Positions 29,327-38,340 of a stretch of DNA of 64,000 bases are shown one piece after another. The stretch is taken from NCBI RefSeq assembly GCF_002797815.1, contig NZ_PGFJ01000002.1, positions 248,001-312,000 on the forward strand, read 5' to 3'. The DNA comes from Mucilaginibacter auburnensis. GTDB taxonomy: Bacteria > Bacteroidota > Bacteroidia > Sphingobacteriales > Sphingobacteriaceae. Position 1 is the first letter of the stretch, and the number at the start of each line of letters is the position of its first letter. The notes beneath the pieces are model-generated. The model was given only the letters and a program-made list of their open reading frames with translations. It was not told the origin of the DNA and made no database searches. The position numbers and the translations under genes were made by a program.

Positions 29327-29859
29327 AGGATAGTCGGAGATTTAGGGATATAGATCATACGCGTGCTCCCGTGGCTGGTTGCAAGGAGCTCCAGATCAAG
29401 TCGCTTTATCATAGCTTTGACCAGCTTTTGCAGCAACAGTCTTTGTTCCTGGTCAGTGCTGCCAAAGAGGCGGGTATCCGTTATATAAATGTTGGTTCCG
29501 TTCTTTAACCGGATACGCAGATCCGTTCGAACAGGGCCCCGGCGCTCCGGATCATAAGTCACCAAACTTTCGATCTGCTGCTGGAGGTAGCGCGTACCGT
29601 TCAGGAACAGGGACTTTTCATCCAGGTAAATCGTCACTGCCCTTTCCTGCGTTTTGAGGATCAGCATCATGACCAGGATCATAATACCGACTGCAAGCCC
29701 CAGGCCGCCTCTGAAAAAGAGCGCCCGGATAACAAACACATAAAAACAACCGGCCACCATAAAGGCGGCAAGCGCGGCTAGATAAATAAATGCCGGTGGC
29801 CGCGTCATGACTTTTGTCAGCACAAAATCTTCGGTACAGTATTTACGGTGTCCGGGCAT
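29323..29859 (-). CDS. membrane protein of unknown function
   Basis: 178 residues. Two spans at about 23-44 and 50-67 (PPAFIYLAALAAFMVAGCFY; GGLGLAVGIMILVMMLI), then a cytoplasmic alpha/beta part with LVTYDPERRGPVRTDLRIRL. PH-like tail possible. It overlaps the upstream gene by 17 bp and the downstream gene by 4 bp, so all three are made together. Confidence 0.58.
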   Translation of the reverse strand: MPGHRKYCTEDFVLTKVMTRPPAFIYLAALAAFMVAGCFYVFVIRALFFRGGLGLAVGIMILVMMLILKTQERAVTIYLDEKSLFLNGTRYLQQQIESLVTYDPERRGPVRTDLRIRLKNGTNIYITDTRLFGSTDQEQRLLLQKLVKAMIKRLDLELLATSHGSTRMIYIPKSPTIL

Positions 29860-30247
29860 TTCTGATAATTTTTAAGCGTACATAAGTGCCCAACCCAATA
29901 AACAGCAGCCATTGGCCAAGGGTTAAAAAGATCAACTCACCAACTATTCCGTTGTTTCCGGTGTTGTTTTTCTCCACATAAATAGTGACCGCTTTGCCCA
30001 CCGATTCCCAGAGGATGCTGCCGTCACTTCCTTCCAAGGTGTTGCCTTGGTAGCTGAATTGATAGGTCGCATTGTTGTGATACTTGCGATGATCGTTGCT
30101 CAACAGTATGCCTTTGGTGATCTCGTATTTTTCAGGGTGCGTAACATAGATACGCAATAGTTTGCTGCCATTGCCCATGCCCAATATCAGCAATGGGATC
30201 ATTAGGATCGCGGCGAACAGGAAAAACGGGCTAAAAAGTTGCTTCAT
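29843..30247 (-). CDS. DUF3592-like membrane protein
   Basis: 134 residues from ATG 30247 (MKQLFSPFFLFAAILMIPLL); a longer frame to 30307 adds only a hydrophilic leader. Membrane span, periplasmic beta domain (ITKGILLSNDHRKYHNNATY, GKAVTIYVEKNN), then a second span near the C-terminus. This is the layout of DUF3592 proteins. First gene of the trio; its promoter would lie in the 236-bp divergent gap to 30484. Confidence 0.55.
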   Translation of the reverse strand: MKQLFSPFFLFAAILMIPLLILGMGNGSKLLRIYVTHPEKYEITKGILLSNDHRKYHNNATYQFSYQGNTLEGSDGSILWESVGKAVTIYVEKNNTGNNGIVGELIFLTLGQWLLFIGLGTYVRLKIIRNARTP

Positions 30248-30483
30248 TGCGCATTCATCCCATTGGTAACAATTACCTGGATGCAATTGTTTAGGTCTGA
30301 AGTCCACAGCTATTGCGGCGTACTTATACCTTAAAATAACTTCGCTTCGGTATTCCGTTTCCGGATGGCTTCTTCTGTTTTCAATACGAAATTGGTTTTA
30401 AGATTTTGTTCCGCGATCGATCCCTGGCAGACTCAGCGCCCCCTGACCCGCTAACAAACAATTAACTATTTAAATACAAAATC

Positions 30484-31229
30484 ATGAACACAGAAAATTT
30501 AGGTTACCTGCAAAAACAGCTGCTGAACTTAGGCTTCGGCGAGCAAATGAACGAAGCTCTGGAAAAACAGATCAAGGCCAAAACGCCCGAGTTTACACTC
30601 GCCGCCACCAACGAGTACTCCAAACAAAGCGTCGATTACACGCTGCATTTCAAGATGGGCGACCAGAACGAGATGTACTTCTTTAACAAGTACGATGCCT
30701 CCCTGCGGGAAAAAGACATGCAGCAGACCTTTTATATCAATAAGGGCAGCGGCATCACCGCCAAAGAAGCCTATAACCTGATGGACGGTCGCGCCGTGCA
30801 CAAAGAGCTGGAAAACAAGGATGGTGAAAATACAAAGCCTGGATTACGCTTGATAAGGACAACAAAACCGAGAACGGCAATCACAAGCTCAATACATTTT
30901 CCGAGGGCTGGAATTACAAGCCCGAGCGCGCCATTGACAAAATGGATATTGTTGGTATCGGCGAAGAAGGCGCCCGCGACAAGCTGATGAAGTCGCTTGA
31001 AAAAGGTAACCGCCACCAGGTCGAAGCGATACGCGACAGTAAGACGGTTAAGCTCTTCTTAGAGGCCAACCCGGCCGAGCACCGGGTGAACATCACGAAC
31101 TACAAGGGCGAGCCGCAGCAACTGAAGCACTACAAAAAGCCGGAAGCGAAACAGGAGCAAAAGAAGGCGGAAACACAAACCCAGGAGGAGTCAAAAAAAA
31201 AGTCCAGGGGTAAGAAAATGAGCGTCTGA
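30484..31229 (+). pseudogene. conjugative-element accessory protein, frameshifted
   Basis: Starts MNTENLGYLQKQLLNLGFGE and continues to TFYINKGSGITAKEAYNLMD as in a protein common on Bacteroidota conjugative elements. After EN near residue 117 the frame breaks. The other frame resumes YKAWITLDKDNKTENGNHKL and ends FLEANPAEHRVNITNYKG plus a Lys/Gln-rich tail (SRGKKMSV). Restoring one T at 30827-30831 (GAAAATAC to GAAAATTAC) makes a single frame of about 248 residues. Function unknown. Confidence 0.78.
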
Positions 31230-31232
31230 TTG

Positions 31233-31265
31233 AATAAGCCCTTCCTTCACATGGAGGGCTTATTT
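31233..31265 (+). terminator. intrinsic terminator
   Basis: AATAAGCCCT / AGGGCTTATT 10-bp stem with TTT after it, directly behind the TGA of the broken accessory gene. The A/T end bases also let it work for minus transcripts. Confidence 0.75.
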
Positions 31266-31515
31266 GAGATACAAAAGCAGCTTTAGTCAGCTTGAATTTG
31301 ATCTGTGCCAGGTACGGCGCCAACGCGTTCTTAGTGTTGAAAGATCGAAAAGCTACAATGCGGTTTTCCATCTAATCGTAAAAGACCTCCACATAAAAAT
31401 TACTGACCGCGTAGAGCTGAATGGTATGCGCCTCGTCAAATCGGTCCGCCAGAAAAATCCCCGACCAAACCGCCTCGGCTTTTCCGTTATCGTCCAAACT
31501 GTTAAAATCGTACAA
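31266..31515 (-). pseudogene. small element-borne protein, interrupted by TAG
   Basis: From a possible TTG at 31515 the minus frame reads LYDFNSLDDNGKAEAVWSGI, LADRFDEAHTIQLYAVSNFY, VEVFYD, then TAG at 31372-31374, then directly MENRIVAFRSFNTKNALAPY in the same frame. The two halves together resemble short hypothetical proteins of Bacteroidota elements. The frame then runs on through the terminator of the opposing gene, so its own end is unclear. It overlaps the 3' end of the DUF5655 gene. Confidence 0.5.
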
Positions 31516-31927
31516 TGTCAGCGTCGCTTCTAAGATAAAATGATTCCCGAAAATATTGAAATATGCCCGGTTTTAGCTGATCCAGGGTATTGATGCGGAT
31601 ATGGTTTTCAAATTTGTTCCCAACAGCCAAGCTCTTGGTGAACGGCTTGTCCCGGTGCTCCACCGCCGAATAGAATTTGATGTCCAGCTCCTTTTTCATC
31701 GGCCGGATGATCAGAAAAGCACGGCGCCTTGTGAAAACGATGCAGTTGGGTGTCACCCCGATCAGCACACCCTCCCAATCCGCTACTTCTGCCAGGATCT
31801 TATCAAAGACGAGCACCAGTTCCGGCGACCGCCCCGTAAACAAAGTATCCAGTTCTATACGTGCGCAATAATGCCGGTAATCTTTCCAGGGCAATTCACG
31901 GTCACATTTTGGGCAGGTCCAGCTCAT
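31502..31927 (-). CDS. DUF5655 protein with N-terminal zinc ribbon
   Basis: 141 residues. The N-terminus WTCPKCDRELPWKDYRHYCA supplies CxxC and HxC ligands of a small zinc ribbon. The DUF5655 domain follows (VFDKILAEVADWEGVLIGVT, LDIKFYSAVEHR, FENHIRINTLDQLKP). The final 15 residues (ESFYLRSDADIVRF) may be out of the natural frame, since the next reading frame overlaps here. Function unknown. It lies 6 bp after msrA on the same strand. Confidence 0.65.
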   Translation of the reverse strand: MSWTCPKCDRELPWKDYRHYCARIELDTLFTGRSPELVLVFDKILAEVADWEGVLIGVTPNCIVFTRRRAFLIIRPMKKELDIKFYSAVEHRDKPFTKSLAVGNKFENHIRINTLDQLKPGIFQYFRESFYLRSDADIVRF

Positions 31928-31933
31928 TTTTCG

Positions 31934-32425
31934 CTAAACCAGCTTCCAGTTTGGCCTTTCAAAATGGCAGGTATAACCATATGGGTTCTTCTGCAAATAA
32001 TCCTGATGATCTTCCTCAGCATCCCAAAAATCTCCTGCCGGACTTACTTCTGTGACGATCTTACCGGGCCAAATACCTGAGGCGTCCATCTCCTCAATCA
32101 GTTGCAAAGCTGTTTGATGCTGATTTTCGTCCAGGTAGAAAATAGCGGAACGATAAGAAGTCCCGATATCGTTGCCCTGCCGGTTCCTTGTCGTAGGGTC
32201 ATGGATCTTAAAAAAATACTCAAGTAAATGCCGGTAAGTAATTTTTTCAGGATCAAAAGTAATGGCTATGCCTTCGGCATGTGTACCATGGTTGCGGTAA
32301 GTCGCATTCGGAACGTCGCCGCCTGTATAACCGACTATAGTTGAGGTTACGCCCGGTACCTGGCGGATCAGTTCTTCCACGCCCCAAAAACAACCGCCGG
32401 CCAATATCGCTTTCTCTGTTTGCAT
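31934..32425 (-). CDS. msrA: peptide methionine-S-sulfoxide reductase
   Basis: 163 residues from ATG 32425 ([20 protein letters not shown]); the longer frame to 32536 is unlike the family. Catalytic Cys12 lies in GCFWG. Family segments [23 protein letters not shown] and [19 protein letters not shown] (substrate and hinge residues) are complete, and the length is normal. It repairs oxidised methionine in the cytoplasm. Heads a short minus run with the DUF5655 gene. Confidence 0.95.
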   Translation of the reverse strand: MQTEKAILAGGCFWGVEELIRQVPGVTSTIVGYTGGDVPNATYRNHGTHAEGIAITFDPEKITYRHLLEYFFKIHDPTTRNRQGNDIGTSYRSAIFYLDENQHQTALQLIEEMDASGIWPGKIVTEVSPAGDFWDAEEDHQDYLQKNPYGYTCHFERPNWKLV

Positions 32426-32529
32426 CAGTTTATATTTTATACGTAAATATATGCATACTTTCAGAATATGTTTTAATAAGGAAACTGCCCTTACAGTTGT
32501 ACAACACGCGGGGGCTTTACCTTTGAACA

Positions 32530-32628
32530 ATGGCAACTATCAAATACTCGGTACTCGACCTGGCTACGGCAGCAACCATCATGCGTCGGCCTGAATCGAA
32601 CTCAATGCAAGGCCTGTCGGCACCTTAA
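32530..32628 (+). pseudogene. LLM flavin oxidoreductase N-terminal stub
   Basis: ATG 32530 opens [17 protein letters not shown], the start of luciferase-like monooxygenases, then ends after 32 codons at a TAA that overlaps the kinase gene's 3' end. About 300 residues are missing. It is the scar of a deletion between msrA and the kinase genes. Confidence 0.45.
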
Positions 32629-35600
32629 TTTCCAAGGTCGAGCGGAAGTGAAAAATGAAAGATAGAACCCGTGCCAATTTCGCTTTCTGCCCAAAGGCGA
32701 CCACCATGACGTTCAATAATCTCAGCACACAGGTATAACCCGATGCCGAAACCCGCTATATGCTGTGTATCCTGGTTTTCGACGCGATAATAACGATCGA
32801 ATAATTTCTCCAGGTCATCCGTGTTAATACCCATTCCTTCGTCTTTAATACTCACCGCAAGGTGGCCTTTAAATGCCGTTGTCCTCACATTGATCTCTTT
32901 ACCCTTGGGTGAGTATTTTACCGCATTACTTAATAAGTTGGATAGCACGGTACCAATTTTCTCACGGTCGGCATTAAGCGCTACCGGATCAGCCGGTGTA
33001 AACAGCATTTGATGAGTACTGCTGGTCATTTCCGTTTCTTCGATGATCTCGCAGATCAATTCATTCAGCTCAAAGTGACTTTTCTGTAACGCGATCTTGC
33101 CTGATTCCAGTCTGGACACATTCAGGAAGCCGTTGATCATCGTTGTCATTTTTTTTATCTGGTTACTGATCTTTTCCGATTTATCCCGCACAAAATCGTC
33201 CGACCTTTTTCCGGCGTGCCGGGCCAGCATCTGTGCGTAACCACTCAGCGAGGTTAAGGGAGTTTTCATCTCATGGCTCACCATTCCTATGAAATCATTT
33301 TTTCGCAGTTCGTCCTCTTTCGATTCCGTTATATCCAGAATGGTACCGATCACTCCGGTTACCTCTCCGTTGGCATCCAACTCGACCTTACCGGTGGAAT
33401 TCAGCCATTTCCGTTTACTTCCGTTGTAAGGTTGTATCTGGTAATTTTCACTAAAGCGGCCTTTGGTGAATACCGCCTGTTCGACGGCTTGCACGAAGCG
33501 GTCGCGGTGCTCTGGTATGATAACGTTCAACGTTTCCCTGAAAGAAAGTTCCGTTGCTAAAGGAAGGCCATGAATTTTGCGCGTAATGTCCGAAACGATG
33601 AGATTGTCTGTCCCCCAGTCGCTTCGCCAGGTACCCAGATTGGCGGCTTCCAGCGAGAGTTTAAGCGTGTCCGTCACTTTCTCCAGCTCATGTCGCGCAG
33701 CGACCTGGTCAGTGACGTCCGCGGCCACGGCCATCATGCCCGTGATCTGCCCGTCTTCATTCCTTAATGCTTCAACGGTTAAGTGAATATAGGTGGTCGC
33801 TGTCTTGCCACCTTTGGTCAGGACAACGGGTATCTCACTGGTTACAAATCGCTCACCGGTCCGGTAAATGTGATCCATTATATCGCCAAATCCCTGCGCT
33901 TTTAATTCTGGTACCACTTCTAAAAGCGGACGGTTAAATGAAGCGCTACTGTCAATGCCCCAATATTCCAGCATCCGCTTGTTGGCGAATTCGATCAGGT
34001 GCCATGGGGTTCGGTAGATCGCTATCGCCACCGGCGCTTCAGTTAACAGATCCCGTAACTGCTGTTCGGCATGTGAACGGGTCTTACTGATCTTAATCTG
34101 TGCCCTGACCTTGGTCAATAATTCAGCCGCTGAGAACGGTTTGACCAGGTAATCATCCGCTCCCGCTTCCAGGCCATCTATGCGCGCTTCCTCACCGGCA
34201 CGTGCAGATAAAAAGATCACCGGCAAGCGCATGGTTTCCGGCGCTTTACGCAGGATCTCCAGCATGGCCTTGCCGTCCATGACCGGCATCATGATGTCGC
34301 TCAGCACCAGGTCCGGCTTAAGCTCATGGATCTTTTGCAGGGCATCCGCGCCGTTGTTTGCTGTGATCACCGTAAAATAAGGTTCCAGTAAGCGGTTCAG
34401 GTAAGCCCGCATATCTGTATTGTCATCTACGACCAGCAATCGGGTGTCCTTCGTCACCGAAAAATCCTGATGCGTGCTGATGTCGCCGGTCGCCTGCGCG
34501 CTTTCCGAGTGGGTCGCCTGTGTTTCTTCCTGTAACAAACTGAAGGCCTCCTGGATAAACGCGCCCTTCAACGCGGTCGAATCGGTCTCTTTAGCGCTAT
34601 CCAGCACATGCTCCTGCGGCAAATGCGCTTTGCCGACGGGGATCTTTATCGTAAAGGTGCTACCTCCACCCTCCATACTGGCTACGGAGATTTCGCCGCC
34701 ATGTAAATGCACCAGTTCATGCACCAGCGACAAACCGATACCCGTGCCCTCATGCGTGCGACCGGCGGTATTTTCCACCCGGTGAAAACGCTCGAACATA
34801 TACGGCAGTTCCTTTTCGGGAATGCCCACGCCGGTGTCCTGAACTTCCAGTACTGCGGCGTTACCCTGCTGTTTCAGGCGAACACCGATGGTGCCTTTCA
34901 GCGTATATTTAAAAGCATTGGATAATAGATTGAGCACGATCTTTTCCCACATCTGTTTGTCGACATAAGCGGTCTGGATCAGGGGTTGGGTGTGTACGAT
35001 CAGTTCCATGCCGGCTTTTTCAATGATCGAACGGAAGCTGCTGGCCAGGTCGGCCGTTAGTTCCGCCAGATCGACCGGCTGATAGGCGGCCTGTGCGCGT
35101 CCGGCCTCCACCCGGCTGTAATCGAGTAGGTTGTTAACCAGCTTCAGCAGGCGCAGCGCGTTACGATGCGTAGCGTCCAGTGGCGCTTTCAGATCGGCGG
35201 GCAGCTTGTCCCGGCCGAGCATATCCTCCAGCGGGCCCAGCATCAAGGTCAGCGGCGTCCGGAACTCATGACTGACATTGCTGAAGAACGCGGTTTTTGA
35301 GCGGTCTATGGCGGCTAAGGCTTCAGCACGCTTTTGTTCTTGTTCATAGGCATAGACATTAGAAATCGCCGTATTATAGGTATTGGCAAGTTGGTCATAA
35401 AAGTTCAGGTAATCCTGATCCAGCGCACGGCAGGCGCTGACCCCGGCGATCATAAAGCCGTAAGGTTCTTCCTGCCCGGATAACTTGAGTGGCAGGATGA
35501 CAGCTGTATGCGGTGCTATATCGTAAGGTGCACAACTAAAGTCGCCAAAGCGTTCGGCCAGGCCGGTGATCACTTCCATCTCGCCAGATGCCAGGCTACC

Positions 35601-36332
35601 CGCCAGCGGCCAGCTTTCGTCAGCTATAATTATGATCTCTGTGGGCACTATCGGTATTCCGGGAGTCAATCCGGAGGCGCTGATGAGGGAAGCCTTACCC
35701 TCGTTATACTGGTAAAAAAGCAGGAATGGCAGGTCAAGGTTAAAGTCGGCATAACGGCCTTCGGTCAAACGGCCGATGTCTTCCACCGTTTTGGCTTTGT
35801 TGATCGCTGCGCCCAGGTCACGTAAGGTTTGTGTACGGCGGCCGCTCAGCATTTTAACCGTTGTTTCTGTAATCGGGTGAAAAATGCCACCCACATTGCC
35901 GGTTTCATCGCGGATGGGTGCAAAGGAAAAGGTCATCCAGGATTCTTCCAGGTAGCCGTAACGGTCCAGGAACATCCGCTGGTCATTGATATACGTACCC
36001 TCGCCATGCTGGCCGCGGGTGAATGCATCGCCTACGACGGAGAGCGCCGTTTCCCAGCAAATGCGAAAGTTCATGCCCATGGATTCGGGGTGTTTGGCCC
36101 CGCAGATCGGCCGGTAACTGTCATTGTAGATCTGTATGGTTTCCGGCCCCCAGGCGATCAGGATGGGAAAAGTAGAGGACAAACAAAGGCTGATCGAGGT
36201 ACGAAGACTTTGCGGCCATTCTGCAATTGGGCCCAATGCCGTTTGTGACCAGTCCAGTGAACGGATCAGTTTACCCATTTCGCCGCCACCCGAAAGAAAT
36301 GCTTCGGTGCTTTCCTCTTTTCTTAAGTTCAT
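32625..36332 (-). CDS. hybrid sensor kinase with two kinase cores and one receiver
   Basis: 1235 residues, cytoplasmic. Order: PAS-like sensor (about 25-160), GAF (165-325), first HisKA with His355 in SHEFRTPL and HATPase (GVGIP 501-505, GTGIGLSL 529-536), receiver (DD636-637, phospho-Asp679 in SDIMMP, Lys731), PAS (about 760-880), PAS (885-1005), second HisKA with His1020 in SHEMKTPL and a second HATPase to the end. Two complete kinase cores in one chain is unusual. No HTH output domain, so signalling must leave by phosphotransfer or by its own second kinase. It follows the GAF kinase by 22 bp. Confidence 0.92.
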   Translation of the reverse strand: MNLRKEESTEAFLSGGGEMGKLIRSLDWSQTALGPIAEWPQSLRTSISLCLSSTFPILIAWGPETIQIYNDSYRPICGAKHPESMGMNFRICWETALSVVGDAFTRGQHGEGTYINDQRMFLDRYGYLEESWMTFSFAPIRDETGNVGGIFHPITETTVKMLSGRRTQTLRDLGAAINKAKTVEDIGRLTEGRYADFNLDLPFLLFYQYNEGKASLISASGLTPGIPIVPTEIIIIADESWPLAGSLASGEMEVITGLAERFGDFSCAPYDIAPHTAVILPLKLSGQEEPYGFMIAGVSACRALDQDYLNFYDQLANTYNTAISNVYAYEQEQKRAEALAAIDRSKTAFFSNVSHEFRTPLTLMLGPLEDMLGRDKLPADLKAPLDATHRNALRLLKLVNNLLDYSRVEAGRAQAAYQPVDLAELTADLASSFRSIIEKAGMELIVHTQPLIQTAYVDKQMWEKIVLNLLSNAFKYTLKGTIGVRLKQQGNAAVLEVQDTGVGIPEKELPYMFERFHRVENTAGRTHEGTGIGLSLVHELVHLHGGEISVASMEGGGSTFTIKIPVGKAHLPQEHVLDSAKETDSTALKGAFIQEAFSLLQEETQATHSESAQATGDISTHQDFSVTKDTRLLVVDDNTDMRAYLNRLLEPYFTVITANNGADALQKIHELKPDLVLSDIMMPVMDGKAMLEILRKAPETMRLPVIFLSARAGEEARIDGLEAGADDYLVKPFSAAELLTKVRAQIKISKTRSHAEQQLRDLLTEAPVAIAIYRTPWHLIEFANKRMLEYWGIDSSASFNRPLLEVVPELKAQGFGDIMDHIYRTGERFVTSEIPVVLTKGGKTATTYIHLTVEALRNEDGQITGMMAVAADVTDQVAARHELEKVTDTLKLSLEAANLGTWRSDWGTDNLIVSDITRKIHGLPLATELSFRETLNVIIPEHRDRFVQAVEQAVFTKGRFSENYQIQPYNGSKRKWLNSTGKVELDANGEVTGVIGTILDITESKEDELRKNDFIGMVSHEMKTPLTSLSGYAQMLARHAGKRSDDFVRDKSEKISNQIKKMTTMINGFLNVSRLESGKIALQKSHFELNELICEIIEETEMTSSTHQMLFTPADPVALNADREKIGTVLSNLLSNAVKYSPKGKEINVRTTAFKGHLAVSIKDEGMGINTDDLEKLFDRYYRVENQDTQHIAGFGIGLYLCAEIIERHGGRLWAESEIGTGSIFHFSLPLDLGN

Positions 36333-36354
36333 TTATTTAATAATGTTTCAGTTT

Positions 36355-37536
36355 TTATAGCGGCAAGGTGAACCAAAACGTCGCGCCCTTGCCGGGTTCA
36401 CTCTCGACGCCGATCTCCCCGCCATGCGCCTTGACGATCTCCGCGCAGATATACAAGCCAAGCCCCAGCCCGGTTTGGCTGTGGCTGCTTTCCGGGCGGA
36501 AGAATTTGCGAAAGATGTGGGATAACAGTTCCGTCGGGATACCCGGCCCCTCGTCCGCCACGCTCACTTTGACAAATGCCGGCAGCTTTTCAATGCGCAG
36601 CGTGATCGTCGGGGTACCCGGTGAATATTTCATCGCATTTTCCACCAGATTGGTCAAAACCTGTTCGATCTTCTCTTCGTCACCGGTCAGCTCCAAATTG
36701 GTTTCCCCTTCTACGACTAATTTATGCTTACCTGCTGACTCCGCAAATCCGCAACAGTTCTGCACCAGGCGGTTCAGATCGAACAGCCCTTTTCGAAGCG
36801 TGAACTTTCGTTCCGACAGACGGCTGGCATCAAAGAGGTCGTTGACCAAATGAGCCAGTTTCTGGGTACTGCGATAGGCCTGGGCGGTCATGCGTCCGCT
36901 GCTATCCGTTTTGCCGGCCTTTTGCTGTTTTTCAAGGATGTCAACCGCCGTCTTGAGCGCCGTTAAAGGTGTGCGCATTTCGTGACTGGCAATGGGAATG
37001 AATTCGTCTTTTTGCTGCAGCAATTGCAAATTATGGTAACGCAGTTCGGTCTGCTCCATGACCAGCTGCGCCATTTTCTGCAGGACCTGTTGTTCCTTTT
37101 CACTCAGCGTCCGGGGTTGCGTATCAATCAGGCAAAGGGTTCCAATGACATAACCGTCAGGTGTGATGACCGGCGCGCCGGCATAAAAACGGATAAAGAG
37201 TTCACCGGTCACAAAGGGGTGCCGGGCAAACAGCGGGTGCTGATGGGTATCTTCAACGATCAGCAGCTTCTCTTCCAGTATGGACAAAGCGCAAAAACCG
37301 AGTCCGCGGCTCACTTCGGTAATGTCGCCGATGCCAATACCCGCTTTGACAAACTCCTTATCGGCGCTCAGAAACGAAATATGGCTGATCGGACAGGAAA
37401 ACAATTCGCAGGCCAGGTCACAAATACTGTCGAAAGCCCGTTCCCGGTGGGAATTCAGTATCCGGTAATGTTGCAGGGCGGCTACGCGCTCGGCATCATT
37501 AGGCGGGATCAGGTTTATGCCGTAGACGTTTTCCAT
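36355..37536 (-). CDS. GAF domain sensor histidine kinase
   Basis: 393 residues without membrane spans. GAF at about 25-165 (FDSICDLACELFSCPISHIS, GFCALSILEEKLLIVEDT, GYVIGTLCLID), HisKA with His185 in ASHEMRTPLTAL, HATPase with DEGPGIP and GLGLGLYICAEI. No response regulator of its own is visible, so it may work with the receiver in the larger kinase encoded 22 bp downstream. Its promoter faces the divergent Crp/Fnr gene. Confidence 0.93.
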   Translation of the reverse strand: MENVYGINLIPPNDAERVAALQHYRILNSHRERAFDSICDLACELFSCPISHISFLSADKEFVKAGIGIGDITEVSRGLGFCALSILEEKLLIVEDTHQHPLFARHPFVTGELFIRFYAGAPVITPDGYVIGTLCLIDTQPRTLSEKEQQVLQKMAQLVMEQTELRYHNLQLLQQKDEFIPIASHEMRTPLTALKTAVDILEKQQKAGKTDSSGRMTAQAYRSTQKLAHLVNDLFDASRLSERKFTLRKGLFDLNRLVQNCCGFAESAGKHKLVVEGETNLELTGDEEKIEQVLTNLVENAMKYSPGTPTITLRIEKLPAFVKVSVADEGPGIPTELLSHIFRKFFRPESSHSQTGLGLGLYICAEIVKAHGGEIGVESEPGKGATFWFTLPL

Positions 37537-37650
37537 AGTTTACGCTAAAGGTAGTAAATTTAACTAAAAGAATAACGACCCATTCCTGCTTACCTTAACC
37601 GGTATAAAGTTTTGGCCTTATAAATCATCCGGTTTGTCTATCTTGGCGGC

Positions 37651-38232
37651 ATGTACGAGACCTTCCAGCGCTACATTAAAAGCAGGGCGACACTTACCGG
37701 TGCCGAAATGGAACAGGTGCGTTCCGTCGCGGTGATCAAAAAACTCCGTAAACGGCAGTACCTGCTGCAGGAAGGCGATGTCTGGAAATACCACGCTTTC
37801 GTGACCTCTGGTTGTCTGCGTACTTACTCCATCGATGAAAAAGGAAATGAACACATCATCGGCTTCAGTATCGAGAACTGGTGGAGCGGTGACCGGGAAA
37901 GTCTGCTATCGGGCGAACCCAGCCGTTTTAATATCGATGCCATCGAGGATAGTGAACTGGTACTATTCACCAATAGCAACTTCGAAGTGCTTTGCCGGAC
38001 CATTCCTGCTTTTAAACAGATGATCGAGGATATTTTGAACAAAAGCTTCGTCAGCCAGCAAAGCCGTATTAATGCCTCACTAAGCCAGACCGCTGAAGAA
38101 AAACACCTCCGCTTCGTTAAAAAATACCCCGACTTCGCCCTTCTTATTCCCCAAAACATGATCGCTTCCTATTTGGGCATGACCCCGGAGACCCTCAGCC
38201 GTATCCGTACCCAGACCGCCCGTAAATCCTGA
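37651..38232 (+). CDS. Crp/Fnr family transcriptional regulator
   Basis: 193 residues. A cyclic-nucleotide-binding-like jelly roll spans about 20-110 (LRKRQYLLQEGDVWKYHAFV, SGCLRTYSIDEKGNEHIIGF, ENWWSGDRESLLSGEPSRFN). A short winged helix at the C-terminus reads IASYLGMTPETLSRIRTQTA. No Fe-S cysteine cluster, so it is not a true oxygen-sensing Fnr; common in Bacteroidota beside oxidoreductase genes. A perfect FNR-type box begins at the base after its stop and lies before the SDR gene, suggesting it controls that operon. Confidence 0.93.
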   Translation: MYETFQRYIKSRATLTGAEMEQVRSVAVIKKLRKRQYLLQEGDVWKYHAFVTSGCLRTYSIDEKGNEHIIGFSIENWWSGDRESLLSGEPSRFNIDAIEDSELVLFTNSNFEVLCRTIPAFKQMIEDILNKSFVSQQSRINASLSQTAEEKHLRFVKKYPDFALLIPQNMIASYLGMTPETLSRIRTQTARKS

Positions 38233-38246
38233 TTGATCTATATCAA
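38233..38246. promoter_or_regulatory. FNR/CRP-type operator TTGAT-N4-ATCAA
   Basis: Exact match to the FNR consensus half-sites, TTGAT CTAT ATCAA, placed 94 bp before the SDR ATG and directly behind the Crp/Fnr regulator gene. The likely target is the SDR-NTF2 pair. Confidence 0.65.
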
Positions 38247-38340
38247 TTGCTTTCTTATTTTATATCAATGTGCAGGTTGCGCCTTTGCCGAAACTTTGTA
38301 TTGTTCAAACAACAATAACAATACATTAAAATAAGAAACC

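Noticed and set aside
31601-32080. 159-residue plus frame and similar long plus frames at 35508-35825, 35829-36248 and 36982-37548
   Set aside because: They are antisense to DUF5655/MsrA and kinase genes whose domains are unmistakable; they arise from high-G/C codon bias.
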